Shown here in pieces: positions 49,301-58,258 of a stretch of DNA of 64,000 nt. Under the pieces are notes generated by a model. The model made no database searches. It saw nothing but the letters and a program-made list of their open reading frames with translations, and was not told the DNA's origin. Both the position numbers and the translations under genes were made by a program. Each line of letters opens with the position of its first letter. The stretch's first letter is position 1. Source of the DNA: Carnobacterium divergens DSM 20623 (GTDB lineage: Bacteria > Bacillota > Bacilli > Lactobacillales > Carnobacteriaceae); contig NZ_JQLO01000001.1 of the NCBI RefSeq assembly GCF_000744255.1, positions 2,232,001 through 2,296,000 on the forward strand, in the 5' to 3' direction.

Positions 49301-49393
49301 AGCTAGAATCGACTTGACTGGTAACTCCATAACTTGTTGACCTAGCAGTAGCAACGCCACTAATGCAACTGGAAAAAGAACACGTTTTTTCAT
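46343..49393 (-). CDS. Large WxL-domain surface protein
   Basis: A 1016-residue secreted protein. The signal peptide (VLFPVALVALLLLGQQVM) is cleaved near residue 32. A long beta-rich region includes a lectin-like segment and Ig-like repeats around residues 540-740, then a MucBP-type module (VTVNFLDGDRQPIVGY). The C-terminal WxL domain has PWEIKASVV in the first motif, but the last strand reads ISYTLENAP without the second tryptophan. WxL domains bind peptidoglycan non-covalently. It overlaps the preceding small gene by four bases and is last in the operon. Confidence 0.85.
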   Translation of the reverse strand: MKKRVLFPVALVALLLLGQQVMELPVKSILAQSQAPVVTIAMKNQNEEVKEVLIEEPFNATISHLDVGKYVIELPKELDWVTPEKEITGITYSEKTRQLTLEQTAGEAITFSLKANSVGKYQVKVISTVEKQKSVPFEVNAIEKSETEFEEAESVQNEELTTFAEAPQMLSLNRLDDLTGWGDISSNTFGSWLFQQKSEVFSSTLLPKGVLMTSLNPGGGRNNSSKIPTLEEQIRAFRVDVPAIQYHSRDESKTNTIAWYVPSTVSGYLGKNPTVNSAESVTMHGETDFKSLGLVVAVNNDINTLQEISVGPKTDIGYPSDESKVSNVDINTFKVYKKTEDIGRKFAYDVTIDTYKFHVTVAYIPNLETDVVNVIYTYTNIGDSTIPGLMTGFNYTPEFKTAKITNDLGSIGTKTAGTIKYMGNNKGIFGTATAGGHRAEIYPNYREDGPDSWAAWSESFRSRDGNRDITKFMKGFKNPTDLYSAGDERDAIAPNTQIKEDTSTNTNTTISMKWNPKDLAVGESISNSWAYATEAVSSLPKLHLEEGDSYYTTGDTGGVIKGSWRNYEDGTSTNTIKYSIDGGAYQNYPVSYKSLEEVGLAQDFEIPVSLVAPGDHTVRVYLSSAKGVNTSTYSKIFRFKAPKPKFDSTISVKTDGEERTNLSPGEDFTFDLAMNMTTQYSQLIDSTIRVPLDSTMIDGSKLKDLSITKQDGTKGTISFNAALNQLEAQFPTSFVAGETLNLHFAGQVIDSEDLIDQQLTFEATIKGTSGDVVKENFELPAAEKPVKQIDIVPALSTVTVNFLDGDRQPIVGYEPYELIGKINDHYDLMSEIDVIWIIEEIEDKGYDLATPPANESGLFERSGTVVDYIFNGNINFTKFASTVGFGELTINSNTQVYKPKLIDDGKGPNNNLFFEISDTRNKADRKPWEIKASVVTELTSSKHKLPGNFIFRTKDKNEIVLNKSEEVIYKQSDTVSQLTKVSFDSNLEEGLQLKVDPGIYADDYTGAISYTLENAP

Positions 49394-49701
49394 TTTTTAA
49401 CCTCCTTTTTACGTTTTTTTCTACGCTTTTTAGATTTGAATAATATAATAACCAACACCATCAATTGACACATCATCAAAAAGAAAATTGCCATCATAAG
49501 TAAAAAGAGTGCATGTACCTCATTTAATTGGCTACTCATTCCAATAATCAATACTGTGAAAAGAAAGCCAATCATCAAAACACCGACTGTTACTAATGAA
49601 TGAGAGAAAATCTTTTTAGCTTTGATAAAAAGATAAAAACCACTAAATAAAAAGCTAAAAAGTAAACCAAAGATAAAGTAGATAACTGCTAGTGAATTCA
49701 T
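49390..49701 (-). CDS. Small multi-pass membrane protein of the WxL operon
   Basis: 103 residues with four hydrophobic segments (first LAVIYFIFGLLFSFLFSGFY) and a very basic C-terminus (KSKKRRKKRKKEVKK). It lies between the broken DUF916 gene and the large WxL gene, overlapping the latter by ATGA. ATG 49701 is 12 bases after GGAGTGA; another frame has an ATG nearer. I do not recognise a family; a role in export or anchoring of the large WxL protein would fit. Confidence 0.6.
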   Translation of the reverse strand: MNSLAVIYFIFGLLFSFLFSGFYLFIKAKKIFSHSLVTVGVLMIGFLFTVLIIGMSSQLNEVHALFLLMMAIFFLMMCQLMVLVIILFKSKKRRKKRKKEVKK

Positions 49702-49710
49702 GAAACATAA

Positions 49711-50831
49711 TCACTCCTTTCTCTTAATGTTTGATGTCATTTTTGAATTAGCAGATGCTGCTTTTTTTCGTTTTTTTCGTTTCAGTTCCTGCCTTTTTTT
49801 AATCTTTTTTTTCTTATCTATTTGAATTTTAGCAATGATTATCGCCATCAATACAATCAGTATTCCTAACAAACCTATTACGACATATAGCCACCAACTG
49901 ATTGGATTTTCAGTTAGATCTATCGCTTGACGATTGATTTCTTTTGCTTCTTTTCTAGTAATTGTAAACTCTTTTTCGAATTCCCACTTTTTGGTCAATT
50001 CTTTGGGTTCCCCATCAATCCCATGATTTTTTATGGATGCCTTGATTGTATAATTTCCTGCCCGCAATGGTTGGTTTTTCCAATCAATGCCGTAATCAAA
50101 ATTAGAATTAGGGGCCATTTTAAGGCCTTTTTTAGTTAAGTTAATTAAACTTTTCTGGCTTCCTTTTCGATAAATCGTTGTTTCTATTTCAATATCTCGC
50201 ATCAATGTCATAGTAGGATTTTGTAAATTGATCGTCACTCCCGTATGTCCATTAATAGAAGCAGCTTTAATTTTTGTTTGATCCATTTTAATCTCTGGAA
50301 TCACTACATCATCGGTTTCACGTAATTGAATACCAAGAGAATAAGCAAATTTATTTTTAATTTGCACACCTTTATCTGAAGTGGTTTCTTTTTTTGTTGT
50401 TTCTTGTTCTGTAAAACGAACGCCACCTAAAACAATGCCTTGAAATTGCTTCTCTGGCATTGTCACCTGCATTTTATAAGGCAGCTCTGATTGTGCTGGA
50501 ATCTTAATTTCTTTTTCACTCATAATCAAACTTGGTAAAGGCATTTTTAAGGAAGAATCGTATCGAATTTGGTTTACATCTATTTTTTTTTCTGATGCGT
50601 GTTTATTGTAGCTCTTTGCTGCTGCTTTTGCTTTTTCTAAATTCCAGCTGTAATCAAGAATTCCATTTTCAAATCAAAATAGGTTTGATTTTTATCTAGT
50701 TGATTTTCTGGATGGATGGGCCGAATTGAGAACCCTAATCCTTGTTCTTGTGCGTCTCCTATTAATGGAACGCTACATAAAGCAAGTAAAATCACGAGTA
50801 TCTGAATCCAATTTTTAATGCTTTTGTTCAC
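49711..50831 (-). pseudogene. DUF916/DUF3324 WxL-associated protein broken by a deletion
   Basis: GTG 50831 (GGGGGAAATA upstream) starts a signal peptide and the DUF916 opening (SIRPIHPENQLDKNQTYFDL). The frame stops near 50638 after KMEFLITAGI. In the next frame NGILDYSWNLEKAKAAAKSY follows at once and continues through DUF3324 and the C-terminal membrane helix to 49711. Compared with the intact paralogue at 51720-52895, about 33 residues between YFDL and NG..DYS are missing, and the deletion is out of frame. The downstream part has no signal peptide of its own. Confidence 0.85.
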
Positions 50832-50873
50832 TCTATTTCCCCCTAATAATGGTTTTCTTGATTAAGCTAGTCT

Positions 50874-51695
50874 TTATTTTGGTGCTGCTGTTAACTCCCA
50901 TGTTAAGTCAGATGTGTACTGAACATTTTTTTCTGCCCCTGCAGATGGAGGAACCGTTAAGATGACATTGGTATTTAACGTATCTTTCGTCCATACTACT
51001 GGCGTGTCACTACTTAACGTTCCACTATAAAACTGATTAAAAACCATTCTGGTTCCTGCTGCTCCATGACCTTCGAGTGCTGTGATAATATCTTTAGATG
51101 GTGCTGGATTTGCTCCCGTTCCCGTAGTCCCAATCACAATATCTCCATCTGCTTCATGAGTATCATAGAGTCCATCAATTACTAGTAGACCTGAATCTGA
51201 TTCAGCAGTATTATAAACCTGCTTGCCCATTTCAAAAGTAATCGTTGCATTTTTTAAAATCTTTTGATTCGTTTCAGGGGTATTTCCTACAAATGGACTA
51301 GCTGATACACTTACTGTCCATCCTGCTTTTGAACCACGAGCATCTTCCACTGCTAAAATGCTAGGCATATATTTTGGATTTTTTTTCTCAATATCTTTTT
51401 TATCGTAAAACAACATACTTTTTGCAAAATAAGTTTCTTTTTTTGTTGAGATTTTTTTTTCCCCAAAATCAAAAGATGGTGCATAAGTAATCGCAAGTGA
51501 ACCCGTTGGTTTTTCTCCTTCTGGTTGAGGGACAATTAACTCACCATCTGCATCATCTGGTCGAACGATATCTCCCGTAACTTCACCTTCTGAAAAACGT
51601 ACTTTACTATCTGTTACTGGTGCTGCTATGACAGCCATTTCAGGAGTTAATATCATACCAATTGCGATTAATCCTACCATTCTTTTTAACTTCAT
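50874..51695 (-). CDS. WxL-domain surface protein 1
   Basis: A 273-residue secreted protein with a signal peptide ending near VIAAP. The WxL domain has a first motif KAGWTVSVS and a second at the very end, DLTWELTAAPK. It has the usual linker with proline and glutamate (PQPEGEKPTGSL). It would bind the cell wall through its C-terminus. It lies just upstream of the broken DUF916 gene and downstream of an intact one. ATG 51695 has GGGGGAAG upstream. Confidence 0.88.
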   Translation of the reverse strand: MKLKRMVGLIAIGMILTPEMAVIAAPVTDSKVRFSEGEVTGDIVRPDDADGELIVPQPEGEKPTGSLAITYAPSFDFGEKKISTKKETYFAKSMLFYDKKDIEKKNPKYMPSILAVEDARGSKAGWTVSVSASPFVGNTPETNQKILKNATITFEMGKQVYNTAESDSGLLVIDGLYDTHEADGDIVIGTTGTGANPAPSKDIITALEGHGAAGTRMVFNQFYSGTLSSDTPVVWTKDTLNTNVILTVPPSAGAEKNVQYTSDLTWELTAAPK

Positions 51696-51719
51696 TTTAC
51701 TTCCCCCTACTGCTATATC

Positions 51720-52895
51720 TTACTCATCTACTTTTTTAGATTTTCTTTTTTTACTAGATGCTGCTGCTTTTTGTTGTTGCGCGCGTCTTCTTTTGCGTGC
51801 TCGTGCTTCTTCTCTTCGTTTTGCTTCTTTTTTCTTATCGATATAACGTTTAATCAAGTATAAAATCAAGAGTAATAGGAATGCGATTCCTAAACCAATT
51901 AAGACATATACCCACCAAGGAGTTGGAGTTACTTCTAATTCAACAGCTTCTTTATTTAAGACCTCTGCTTCTTTTTTAGTAATCGTAAACTCTTCATCCC
52001 AAGACCAGTCTTTATTGTAATCTTCTGAATGGGCAGTTACTTTTGCACGGTATTTTCCTGCTTTAAATTCTTGATTTTCCCAACTCACTCCATAATTGAA
52101 GTTTGAATTTGGCGCCATCTTTAAGCTTTCTTGCTTTGATTCATGTAAAACTTCTTGACTGCCTTTTTTATAAATTTTTGCATCAACTGTTAAATTACGA
52201 ATATAAACAGGCTCAGTATTTTGAAGATTAATTCCTAGTACATTACGGTAGTTGACTTGCTTAGGTTTAATTTTTGTTTTGTCTAATTTCATGTCCGCTA
52301 CTAATTCGCTAATGTCTTCTTTTTCTCTTAACTGAATCCCCATTACATAAACGTATTTGTTTTTTATTTGAACGCCACCATCACCTGAATTTTTCTGATT
52401 AGGGTCTTCTTTTTGCTGTAAGTAAATTCCGCCAGCAACGACTCCTTCGATGGGTTCATTTGGCATTTTCACATGAACTTTGACAATTTTATCTGATTTA
52501 GCTGGTACAACAGTTTCCTTTTCAATAACAGCAATTTGTGATAGTGGTACTTTTAAAGTTGAGTCGGTTTTTGGTTTACTAAAGCTATAATCAACCACTC
52601 CATTGTCATTTGTAACAGCAGAATTGGCTGAGGCAATCATTGTCAAATCTTTATCCGTCGAATTTCGTAATACGACTTCTAATTCTTGTTCTTGACCTGG
52701 CTTCATTAGTAAATCAAAATACGATTGATCTTTATTGATTTGGTTATCTGGTAAATTGGCTGAGATAGAAATACTCGTAGGTTCGGATTGACTTGAACCC
52801 GATTCCCCATCGGCAACTGCCCGTTTAGGTTGTATGCTAAAACTTGAACTGATTATCGCTAAAGCGATCATTACAATTGATATTTTATTTTTCAC
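51720..52895 (-). CDS. DUF916/DUF3324 WxL-associated surface protein
   Basis: A 391-residue protein from GTG 52895 (AAGGAGAC upstream; the longer frame to 52958 lacks a site). Signal peptide, then DUF916 (SANLPDNQINKDQSYFDL), DUF3324 (VYVMGIQLREKEDISEL, APNSNFNYGVSWEN), a C-terminal membrane helix (WWVYVLIGLGIAFLLLLIL) and a basic tail. Such proteins bind peptidoglycan and partner WxL proteins, anchoring them in the membrane. It is the only intact one in the window; a deleted paralogue lies at 49711-50831. Confidence 0.9.
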   Translation of the reverse strand: MKNKISIVMIALAIISSSFSIQPKRAVADGESGSSQSEPTSISISANLPDNQINKDQSYFDLLMKPGQEQELEVVLRNSTDKDLTMIASANSAVTNDNGVVDYSFSKPKTDSTLKVPLSQIAVIEKETVVPAKSDKIVKVHVKMPNEPIEGVVAGGIYLQQKEDPNQKNSGDGGVQIKNKYVYVMGIQLREKEDISELVADMKLDKTKIKPKQVNYRNVLGINLQNTEPVYIRNLTVDAKIYKKGSQEVLHESKQESLKMAPNSNFNYGVSWENQEFKAGKYRAKVTAHSEDYNKDWSWDEEFTITKKEAEVLNKEAVELEVTPTPWWVYVLIGLGIAFLLLLILYLIKRYIDKKKEAKRREEARARKRRRAQQQKAAASSKKRKSKKVDE

Positions 52896-53031
52896 TGTCT
52901 TGTCTCCTTGTCTTGTATTGATACTTTTATGAAACGGGCCACTTATTATATAACACAAGATTTCCGTCTGAATACGTATAAAGAATGGACAAAATAATGC
53001 TGTCCATTCTTCTTTTTATTTTAACAAGTGT

Positions 53032-53844
53032 TTATGCTTCTGGTGTTAAGCTCAAAGCCCATGTCACAGTTGCTTCATAAGTTTGAACAGCTTTAACAGT
53101 TGATCCTGGTACATTTAATTGAACGTTATCAAAGGTATCTGTTTCAGCGTATACTTTATCACCTGTGTAAGCACTGTCCATTACATAAGAAGTCAGTGCA
53201 TTACCTGTTCCATTTTTAGCAGATAAAAGCTCTTGTGCTGTTGAAGATAAGATAACTTCTTTTTTCCAATTTAAACCATCAACACTCGGTAAAGTTACAA
53301 GTCCAGAACCATCTGTTGCAGAATCTGCTGCGACTACGCTGTTATAAACTTTTCCCCCACCAATTTTGATTGTTGCCCCCGTCAATTCTGCTTTGTCTGC
53401 TCCGATAAAATTAGACATTGATACATTTAATGCCCATTTGGCATCTGCATTTGAACGACCTGATGTATCTGAAATTTGAACTAGTGGTGCCTTTAAAACC
53501 GTTCCTTTTTCTGGTGCAACTTTTTCAAATTTCGTCACTTTTGCAGAATAGTCTTTTGTTTTAGTTGTTAATTCTTGATTTCCAAAATTAAATTTAGGTG
53601 TGCTTACGATCATCACTTGTCCTTTTCCACCAGGTTCATTTGTTTCTGGATCCGGTACTACTACTAAAGGTGGTTTTGTATCTGGAATCGTTACGTTATT
53701 ATCTCCTTCACTTGGAATATATTTTACACTTGCTTTTGGTGCAGCAGGTGTTCCTACAGTTGTATCTGTTGCTAATGCTGGTGCTGCTACGCTTAATAAT
53801 GTTGCGGTTGTGATTCCTACTACTGCTAATTTAGTTAATTTCAT
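53032..53844 (-). CDS. WxL-domain surface protein 2
   Basis: 270 residues; signal peptide ends at PALAT. First motif AKWALNVSMSNF, second ATVTWALSLTPEA at the C-terminus. The linker TKPPLVVVPDPETNEPGGKG is proline rich. ATG 53844 has GGGGGAACC upstream. Its N-terminus (MKLTKLAVVG) is the same as in the next gene upstream, showing recent tandem duplication. Confidence 0.88.
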   Translation of the reverse strand: MKLTKLAVVGITTATLLSVAAPALATDTTVGTPAAPKASVKYIPSEGDNNVTIPDTKPPLVVVPDPETNEPGGKGQVMIVSTPKFNFGNQELTTKTKDYSAKVTKFEKVAPEKGTVLKAPLVQISDTSGRSNADAKWALNVSMSNFIGADKAELTGATIKIGGGKVYNSVVAADSATDGSGLVTLPSVDGLNWKKEVILSSTAQELLSAKNGTGNALTSYVMDSAYTGDKVYAETDTFDNVQLNVPGSTVKAVQTYEATVTWALSLTPEA

Positions 53845-53905
53845 GATGGTTCCCCCAAAATTTCTTTTTTATTTTTATCTCTTTTTTAATTGTTAATTAT
53901 TCGTA

Positions 53906-54733
53906 TTAAGCGTCTGGAGTTGCTGCAATTGTCCAAGTTAAGTCAGCAACATAGTTGTAATCTTTGTTCTTTTTAGCTGATGCTGGAACAGATAATTGAA
54001 TGCCTTCATTAGTTCCTTGTGTATCTGTTGGTTTTGGAACTTCCGTGCCGTCTTTTGTGAAGAATGCTGACCATTGACCGCCACCTTTACCAGCACTTGC
54101 AGCTAGAATTGGGTGTCCAGCGTCGCCATCTATTGCTTCAACTGTTACAGCTTTAGAAACTGGTTTCAATGCATCTTCAACACCTGAGTTTGTTTGAACA
54201 AATGCTGTACTGAAAAGTAATTGTGCTCCTACTAAACCTTCCGTTCCCTCTGGTGCTGCTTCACCTGTTTGTGTGAAAGCTTTAAATTCAGTTGATTTAG
54301 CTGTTAACGTCCAGCCTTTATAATCTCCACTACGCTCATCTGTAATTTGTACATAAGTTGGATAATATTTCACATCCGTAAAATCACCTGTTGAGTCATT
54401 TTTAAAGTTTACTTTTACGTCTTTAACTGGGTTGATAACAGTTTTACCTGCAATTGACATTGTTCCAAAGTCTAAATTTGGCGCTTGGTCAATACGTAAA
54501 AATCCTGCTCCACCTGGATTTGCTGGATCTGGTTTTACCACTGTTCCGCCGTCTTCGCCACTACCATTATCACCTGGATCTGTTGGAGTTGTTTCACCGC
54601 CACCTTCTTGGAAGTTTACTGCTCCTTTTGAAGTTGCTGGTGCTCCTACTTCACTTGCTGCCAATGCTGGAACTGTTGAGCCTAATACTGTTGTTGCCAT
54701 TAATCCTACTACTGCTAATTTTGTTAATTTCAT
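53906..54733 (-). CDS. WxL-domain surface protein 3
   Basis: 275 residues; signal peptide ends at PALAA. First motif YKGWTLTAKSTEF, second VADLTWTIAATPDA. The linker is rich in Gly, Pro and Asp (DPGDNGSGEDGG). Start ATG 54733 follows GGGGAAAT. It has an 11-residue N-terminus identical to WxL protein 2. Cell-wall binding by the C-terminal domain is expected. Confidence 0.88.
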   Translation of the reverse strand: MKLTKLAVVGLMATTVLGSTVPALAASEVGAPATSKGAVNFQEGGGETTPTDPGDNGSGEDGGTVVKPDPANPGGAGFLRIDQAPNLDFGTMSIAGKTVINPVKDVKVNFKNDSTGDFTDVKYYPTYVQITDERSGDYKGWTLTAKSTEFKAFTQTGEAAPEGTEGLVGAQLLFSTAFVQTNSGVEDALKPVSKAVTVEAIDGDAGHPILAASAGKGGGQWSAFFTKDGTEVPKPTDTQGTNEGIQLSVPASAKKNKDYNYVADLTWTIAATPDA

Positions 54734-54768
54734 GATTTATTTCCCCTATTCTTTTCTTTTTTAGTGTT

Positions 54769-55497
54769 TTAAATTTCTGGTGTTGCTACAATTGTCCATG
54801 TTAATTCAGCTTCATAGCTGACATCTTTATTTTTTTTAATTTCCCCTGGAATTTTCAAGGTAACTGCGTTGTTCTCAGTTGCAGTTGCATCTGATATTTC
54901 TCCAAAAAGCGTATTCCAACTTCCAATGCCTTCATTTTCTTTTGCAGAAGTAACTGTCACAAAACCAGCATCTTCTGCTGTTGATAATGTTACCTTCTTA
55001 AAGATTGATGGAGCTACTCTGTTAGCTTCTTGCTCGATTGATAAATCAGCTGCTTGCGTTGCTGTCAGTGCTAATTCTGCTCCTTCTAATAAGCTACCAT
55101 TCAGTTTATTGGCATCTGTAAGAGGGACATTCGCTTCATCTAATTGAGTGAATTGACGTGTTTGTTGAACTTGTAACTGCCAGCCCGCTCCATTTCCACG
55201 GTTATCAATCGTTTGAACATTTAATGGCAAGTATTTTCCATTCTTTTCATCTTCTGCTGAATAAACTGAATTAATTGTTACTGTATCTCCTTTGGTTGGA
55301 GTTGTTCCGAAGTTAATTTTAGAAACCTTATTAATTCGTAATGTTCCTAAAGTTGCATCTTCATCATCGTAATCAAAATTCACATATCCATTAGACTTAG
55401 CTGGTTGGCCAACTTCTTCTACTGCCAATGCAGAAGTTCCTAAAAAAACGGTTGAGAAAAGTAGCGTTCCGATTAAACTTAACATTGTTTTTTTCAT
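54769..55497 (-). CDS. WxL-domain surface protein 4
   Basis: 242 residues; signal peptide ends at SALAV. First motif DNRGNGAGWQLQVQ, second AELTWTIVATPEI. The N-terminal linker is short. AGGTAGGAA lies before ATG 55497. It begins nine bases after the next upstream gene's stop, so the two are co-transcribed. Confidence 0.88.
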   Translation of the reverse strand: MKKTMLSLIGTLLFSTVFLGTSALAVEEVGQPAKSNGYVNFDYDDEDATLGTLRINKVSKINFGTTPTKGDTVTINSVYSAEDEKNGKYLPLNVQTIDNRGNGAGWQLQVQQTRQFTQLDEANVPLTDANKLNGSLLEGAELALTATQAADLSIEQEANRVAPSIFKKVTLSTAEDAGFVTVTSAKENEGIGSWNTLFGEISDATATENNAVTLKIPGEIKKNKDVSYEAELTWTIVATPEI

Positions 55498-55506
55498 ATT
55501 CGGTTC

Positions 55507-56304
55507 CTACCTTCCCGTTTCGTCTGCAGAGGGTTCACTCATTAGCAGCCAAGTCAATTCAGTCGTATATTTACCATCTTTTACTTTAGCAGTGGTCCCT
55601 GGTACAGATAGGGTAATCGCTGTATTTTTTTCTCCTGCTGGTGCTGCGGATAATTCGTCACCTAATAAATTGTCTGTTAGTCCCATTCCTTCGCCCTTAG
55701 CAGCATTTACTAGCGGATGGTAATTTTCATCTAGCCCCAACTCAACCTTTTTATTCAATCCTGTAGGAACAATATTTCCAACTGATTTTGCGACTGATTT
55801 CGTTGCAGTTAAGCTTAAAATAGCCCCTGTTAATTCCGATGTTCCTGCTGAATTGGTTTTTCCATCTACTTCATGGAACCCATTGCTTTTAACAAACAAA
55901 CCCCAACCTGCATTTGTTGCGCGATTGTCCTTAATTTGGATGTAAGAGGGTAAGTGTTTTCCAGCTTCTACGACGCCTTCTTTATCATAAGAAACGTCTT
56001 GTGCACGATACAGTGCATGATAAACTTTATCATCCCCAGAGATAACTTGCTCACCAAAATCAATATGCGAAATGCGATTAATACTTAATGGACCACTGTT
56101 GTTTGGATTATCTGGATCTATGTCTTCCAATTTAAAGCGAATTTCACCTTCTGATTTTGCTTTAGCTGCTTCTTTTTCCGTTAATTCTGAGGTATCTTTT
56201 GACGGAATATTTCCCTCACGATTAGCTTCGTCTGCTAATGCAACGGAGCTTCCTAAAATACTAGAGCTTAAAATACCAACCAATACTAATTTTTTTAAGT
56301 TCAT
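55507..56304 (-). CDS. WxL-domain surface protein 5
   Basis: 265 residues; signal peptide ends at VALAD. First motif NAGWGLFVKSNGF, second ELTWLLMSEPSA. It is closest to WxL protein 6 next to it (both have DPxNPNNSGPL and IDFGEQ.ISG), so the pair arose by tandem duplication. AGAAGTGG lies before ATG 56304. The last five residues extend past the usual WxL end. Confidence 0.88.
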   Translation of the reverse strand: MNLKKLVLVGILSSSILGSSVALADEANREGNIPSKDTSELTEKEAAKAKSEGEIRFKLEDIDPDNPNNSGPLSINRISHIDFGEQVISGDDKVYHALYRAQDVSYDKEGVVEAGKHLPSYIQIKDNRATNAGWGLFVKSNGFHEVDGKTNSAGTSELTGAILSLTATKSVAKSVGNIVPTGLNKKVELGLDENYHPLVNAAKGEGMGLTDNLLGDELSAAPAGEKNTAITLSVPGTTAKVKDGKYTTELTWLLMSEPSADETGR

Positions 56305-56345
56305 TTTTCCACTTCTTTCTTACTTAAGTACTCTGACTTAGTAGT

Positions 56346-57092
56346 TTATTTTGTTGTTGCTGTTATTGGATCGTTCATTAATAACCATGTGATAGATGTT
56401 GTATATTTGGCATCTTTTGCTTTAGTTGATGAACCTGGTACAAATAATGAAATAGCTTTGTTTGTCACTGTTCCATTTGTATTTTTTTCACCCATCAATA
56501 CATCAACAGTTCCCATTCCTTTACCATCTGTTGCCGTTACTAATGATTGATACTCATTTGTTAACGTCACGCCATTTTCTTTAAGAAATTGATCGGGTAA
56601 TGTACTTGGTTGATTATTTGAAACAGTTGCCCCTTGAACAGAAGTAACATTGAATGTTAAATCAGCTGCTTTCAACTCAGTTTGAGCAGCGTCATTTGTT
56701 TTAAATCCATCATTTTTAATGAAAAGTTGCCAACCTTTATTGGTTCCACGATTATCTTCTACTTGCACATAAGCAGGCATATTTTCTCCAATAACATTTC
56801 CATCAACATCATATTCTTTATCTAAATCACGATAATTTGCATAATATGTGGTGTCATTCCCGGAGATTAGTTGTTCACCAAAATCAATGGCAGAAATTCG
56901 TTTAATCATAAGTGGTCCACTGTTATTTGGGTTTTCTGGATCAACTGGTTTTTGTTTAAAGAAGATATCTGCTTGTGATTGTTCTGTTGCAGCTTCATTA
57001 GGTTTAAGTGTTGATTCTGCAAATGCAGGAACCGCTAGCGCAAAACTGGATGAAACAACTAACCCCATTAAACTAATTTTTGTTAATTTCAT
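56346..57092 (-). CDS. WxL-domain surface protein 6
   Basis: 248 residues; signal peptide ends at PAFAE. First motif NKGWQLFIKNDGF, second SITWLLMNDPITATTK. Near-identical blocks with WxL protein 5. AGGGGGAAAG precedes ATG 57092. Wall association is expected through the C-terminal domain. Confidence 0.88.
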   Translation of the reverse strand: MKLTKISLMGLVVSSSFALAVPAFAESTLKPNEAATEQSQADIFFKQKPVDPENPNNSGPLMIKRISAIDFGEQLISGNDTTYYANYRDLDKEYDVDGNVIGENMPAYVQVEDNRGTNKGWQLFIKNDGFKTNDAAQTELKAADLTFNVTSVQGATVSNNQPSTLPDQFLKENGVTLTNEYQSLVTATDGKGMGTVDVLMGEKNTNGTVTNKAISLFVPGSSTKAKDAKYTTSITWLLMNDPITATTK

Positions 57093-57128
57093 TTTCTTTC
57101 CCCCTAAGTTTGAATAGTTCTAACTTTT

Positions 57129-57893
57129 TTAGTTACCTGGCGTATCACTCAATAGCCAGACAAGTGTTGTTGTATAACTTTCTTGATTGATTTTAAGATT
57201 TGCAGGAACGGTTACTTGAACCCCTTCAGTATTATCTGCATTCTTTAAAAATCCAGTCGTCCATGTGCCAATTCCTTGACCAACTTGATTTTCATTTTCC
57301 CCTTTAGCAGACATAAGTGTTGAGAATTCACCTTCACCTGTGTTTATTACAACAAGGTCAACGTTTGAACGCGTGCTTGGTTTCGCTGCAGCATCTACTT
57401 GACCATTTTTAGAACTTGCAGTTGCATTGTTTAGTGTAAGAAACGCACCCTTTAATTCTGAACCTGATGCAGATCTTAAAGCACTTTGTTGTTTCACTTG
57501 AAGCGTCCAACCTGAAGCTGTTCCGCGATTATCGGTTACTTGAATATAGTTTGGTACTTCTTTTTTAATTCCCGTTTCTTTAACGGTTACAAAATCTGGA
57601 AGAGCGTAATAGATTCTTTCTGCTCCTGAGACTTTTTGTTTCGCAAATGAAATGGAGGATGCATAATCAATGCTTAACGGTCCTTTTTCTCCTGTACCTG
57701 GCTTATCCTCAATCTCATCCTTTGGTTCTGACGGATCGATTGGTTTTGTCATTTCATCATTTTTGATGTACGAAAGATCTACATTTGAGTCAACTTGACT
57801 ATTTGTTTCAGCGGCTAATGCATGTGGCACTAACACACTCAAACCTAATAATGCTACTATTCCCAACAAACTTTTTTTGATAACTACTTTCAT
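57129..57893 (-). CDS. WxL-domain surface protein 7
   Basis: 254 residues; signal peptide ends at HALAA. First motif ASGWTLQVKQQ, second TLVWLLSDTPGN. The acidic linker SEPKDEIEDKPGTGEKGPL precedes the domain. GAAAGGTGG lies before ATG 57893. First of the seven small WxL genes in transcription order, behind the LPXTG gene. Confidence 0.88.
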   Translation of the reverse strand: MKVVIKKSLLGIVALLGLSVLVPHALAAETNSQVDSNVDLSYIKNDEMTKPIDPSEPKDEIEDKPGTGEKGPLSIDYASSISFAKQKVSGAERIYYALPDFVTVKETGIKKEVPNYIQVTDNRGTASGWTLQVKQQSALRSASGSELKGAFLTLNNATASSKNGQVDAAAKPSTRSNVDLVVINTGEGEFSTLMSAKGENENQVGQGIGTWTTGFLKNADNTEGVQVTVPANLKINQESYTTTLVWLLSDTPGN

Positions 57894-57928
57894 TTCCTTC
57901 CACCTTTCTATCTAAATCGGATATAGTT

Positions 57929-58258
57929 TTACATTCTTGATTTTGATTCATTCTCATCTCTTTTTTTGATTGCTATATAATAAGCAATCAACATTAAAAA
58001 TAACCCTGCTAACAGAGAACCACGATTAACAGACTCACTTGTTTGTGGCAACTTCCCTTGGATAGGTGGGTCTATTAATGGAATGTTAATGTCTGAATCA
58101 TCATTAGGTTGAGGAAAATTGGGTGGCTCGTATTCTTCTCCTTCAAAGGTAATTCCTACCTCTGATTCCGTTGAGCTTTCCGCCTTTACTTCATCCGTTA
58201 ATATAAAACTAAAAGAAAGTAAGAGAGTAACAACAAATAGGTTTATAAGTCTTTTCAT
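57929..58258 (-). CDS. Small LPXTG-anchored protein of the WxL locus
   Basis: 109 residues: signal peptide (NLFVVTLLLSFSFILTDEVK), a short acidic and proline-rich outer segment, sortase motif LPQTSE, a membrane helix (GSLLAGLFLMLIAYYIAIKK) and a charged tail. Sortase would link it to peptidoglycan. Such short LPXTG proteins are regular members of WxL clusters. AAAGGAG precedes ATG 58258. Probably the first main gene of the operon. Confidence 0.88.
   Translation of the reverse strand: MKRLINLFVVTLLLSFSFILTDEVKAESSTESEVGITFEGEEYEPPNFPQPNDDSDINIPLIDPPIQGKLPQTSESVNRGSLLAGLFLMLIAYYIAIKKRDENESKSRM

Noticed and set aside
54432-54764. Plus-strand frames opposite WxL protein 3
   Set aside because: Leucine- or proline-rich low-complexity translations caused by the codon use of the real gene; no start signals.
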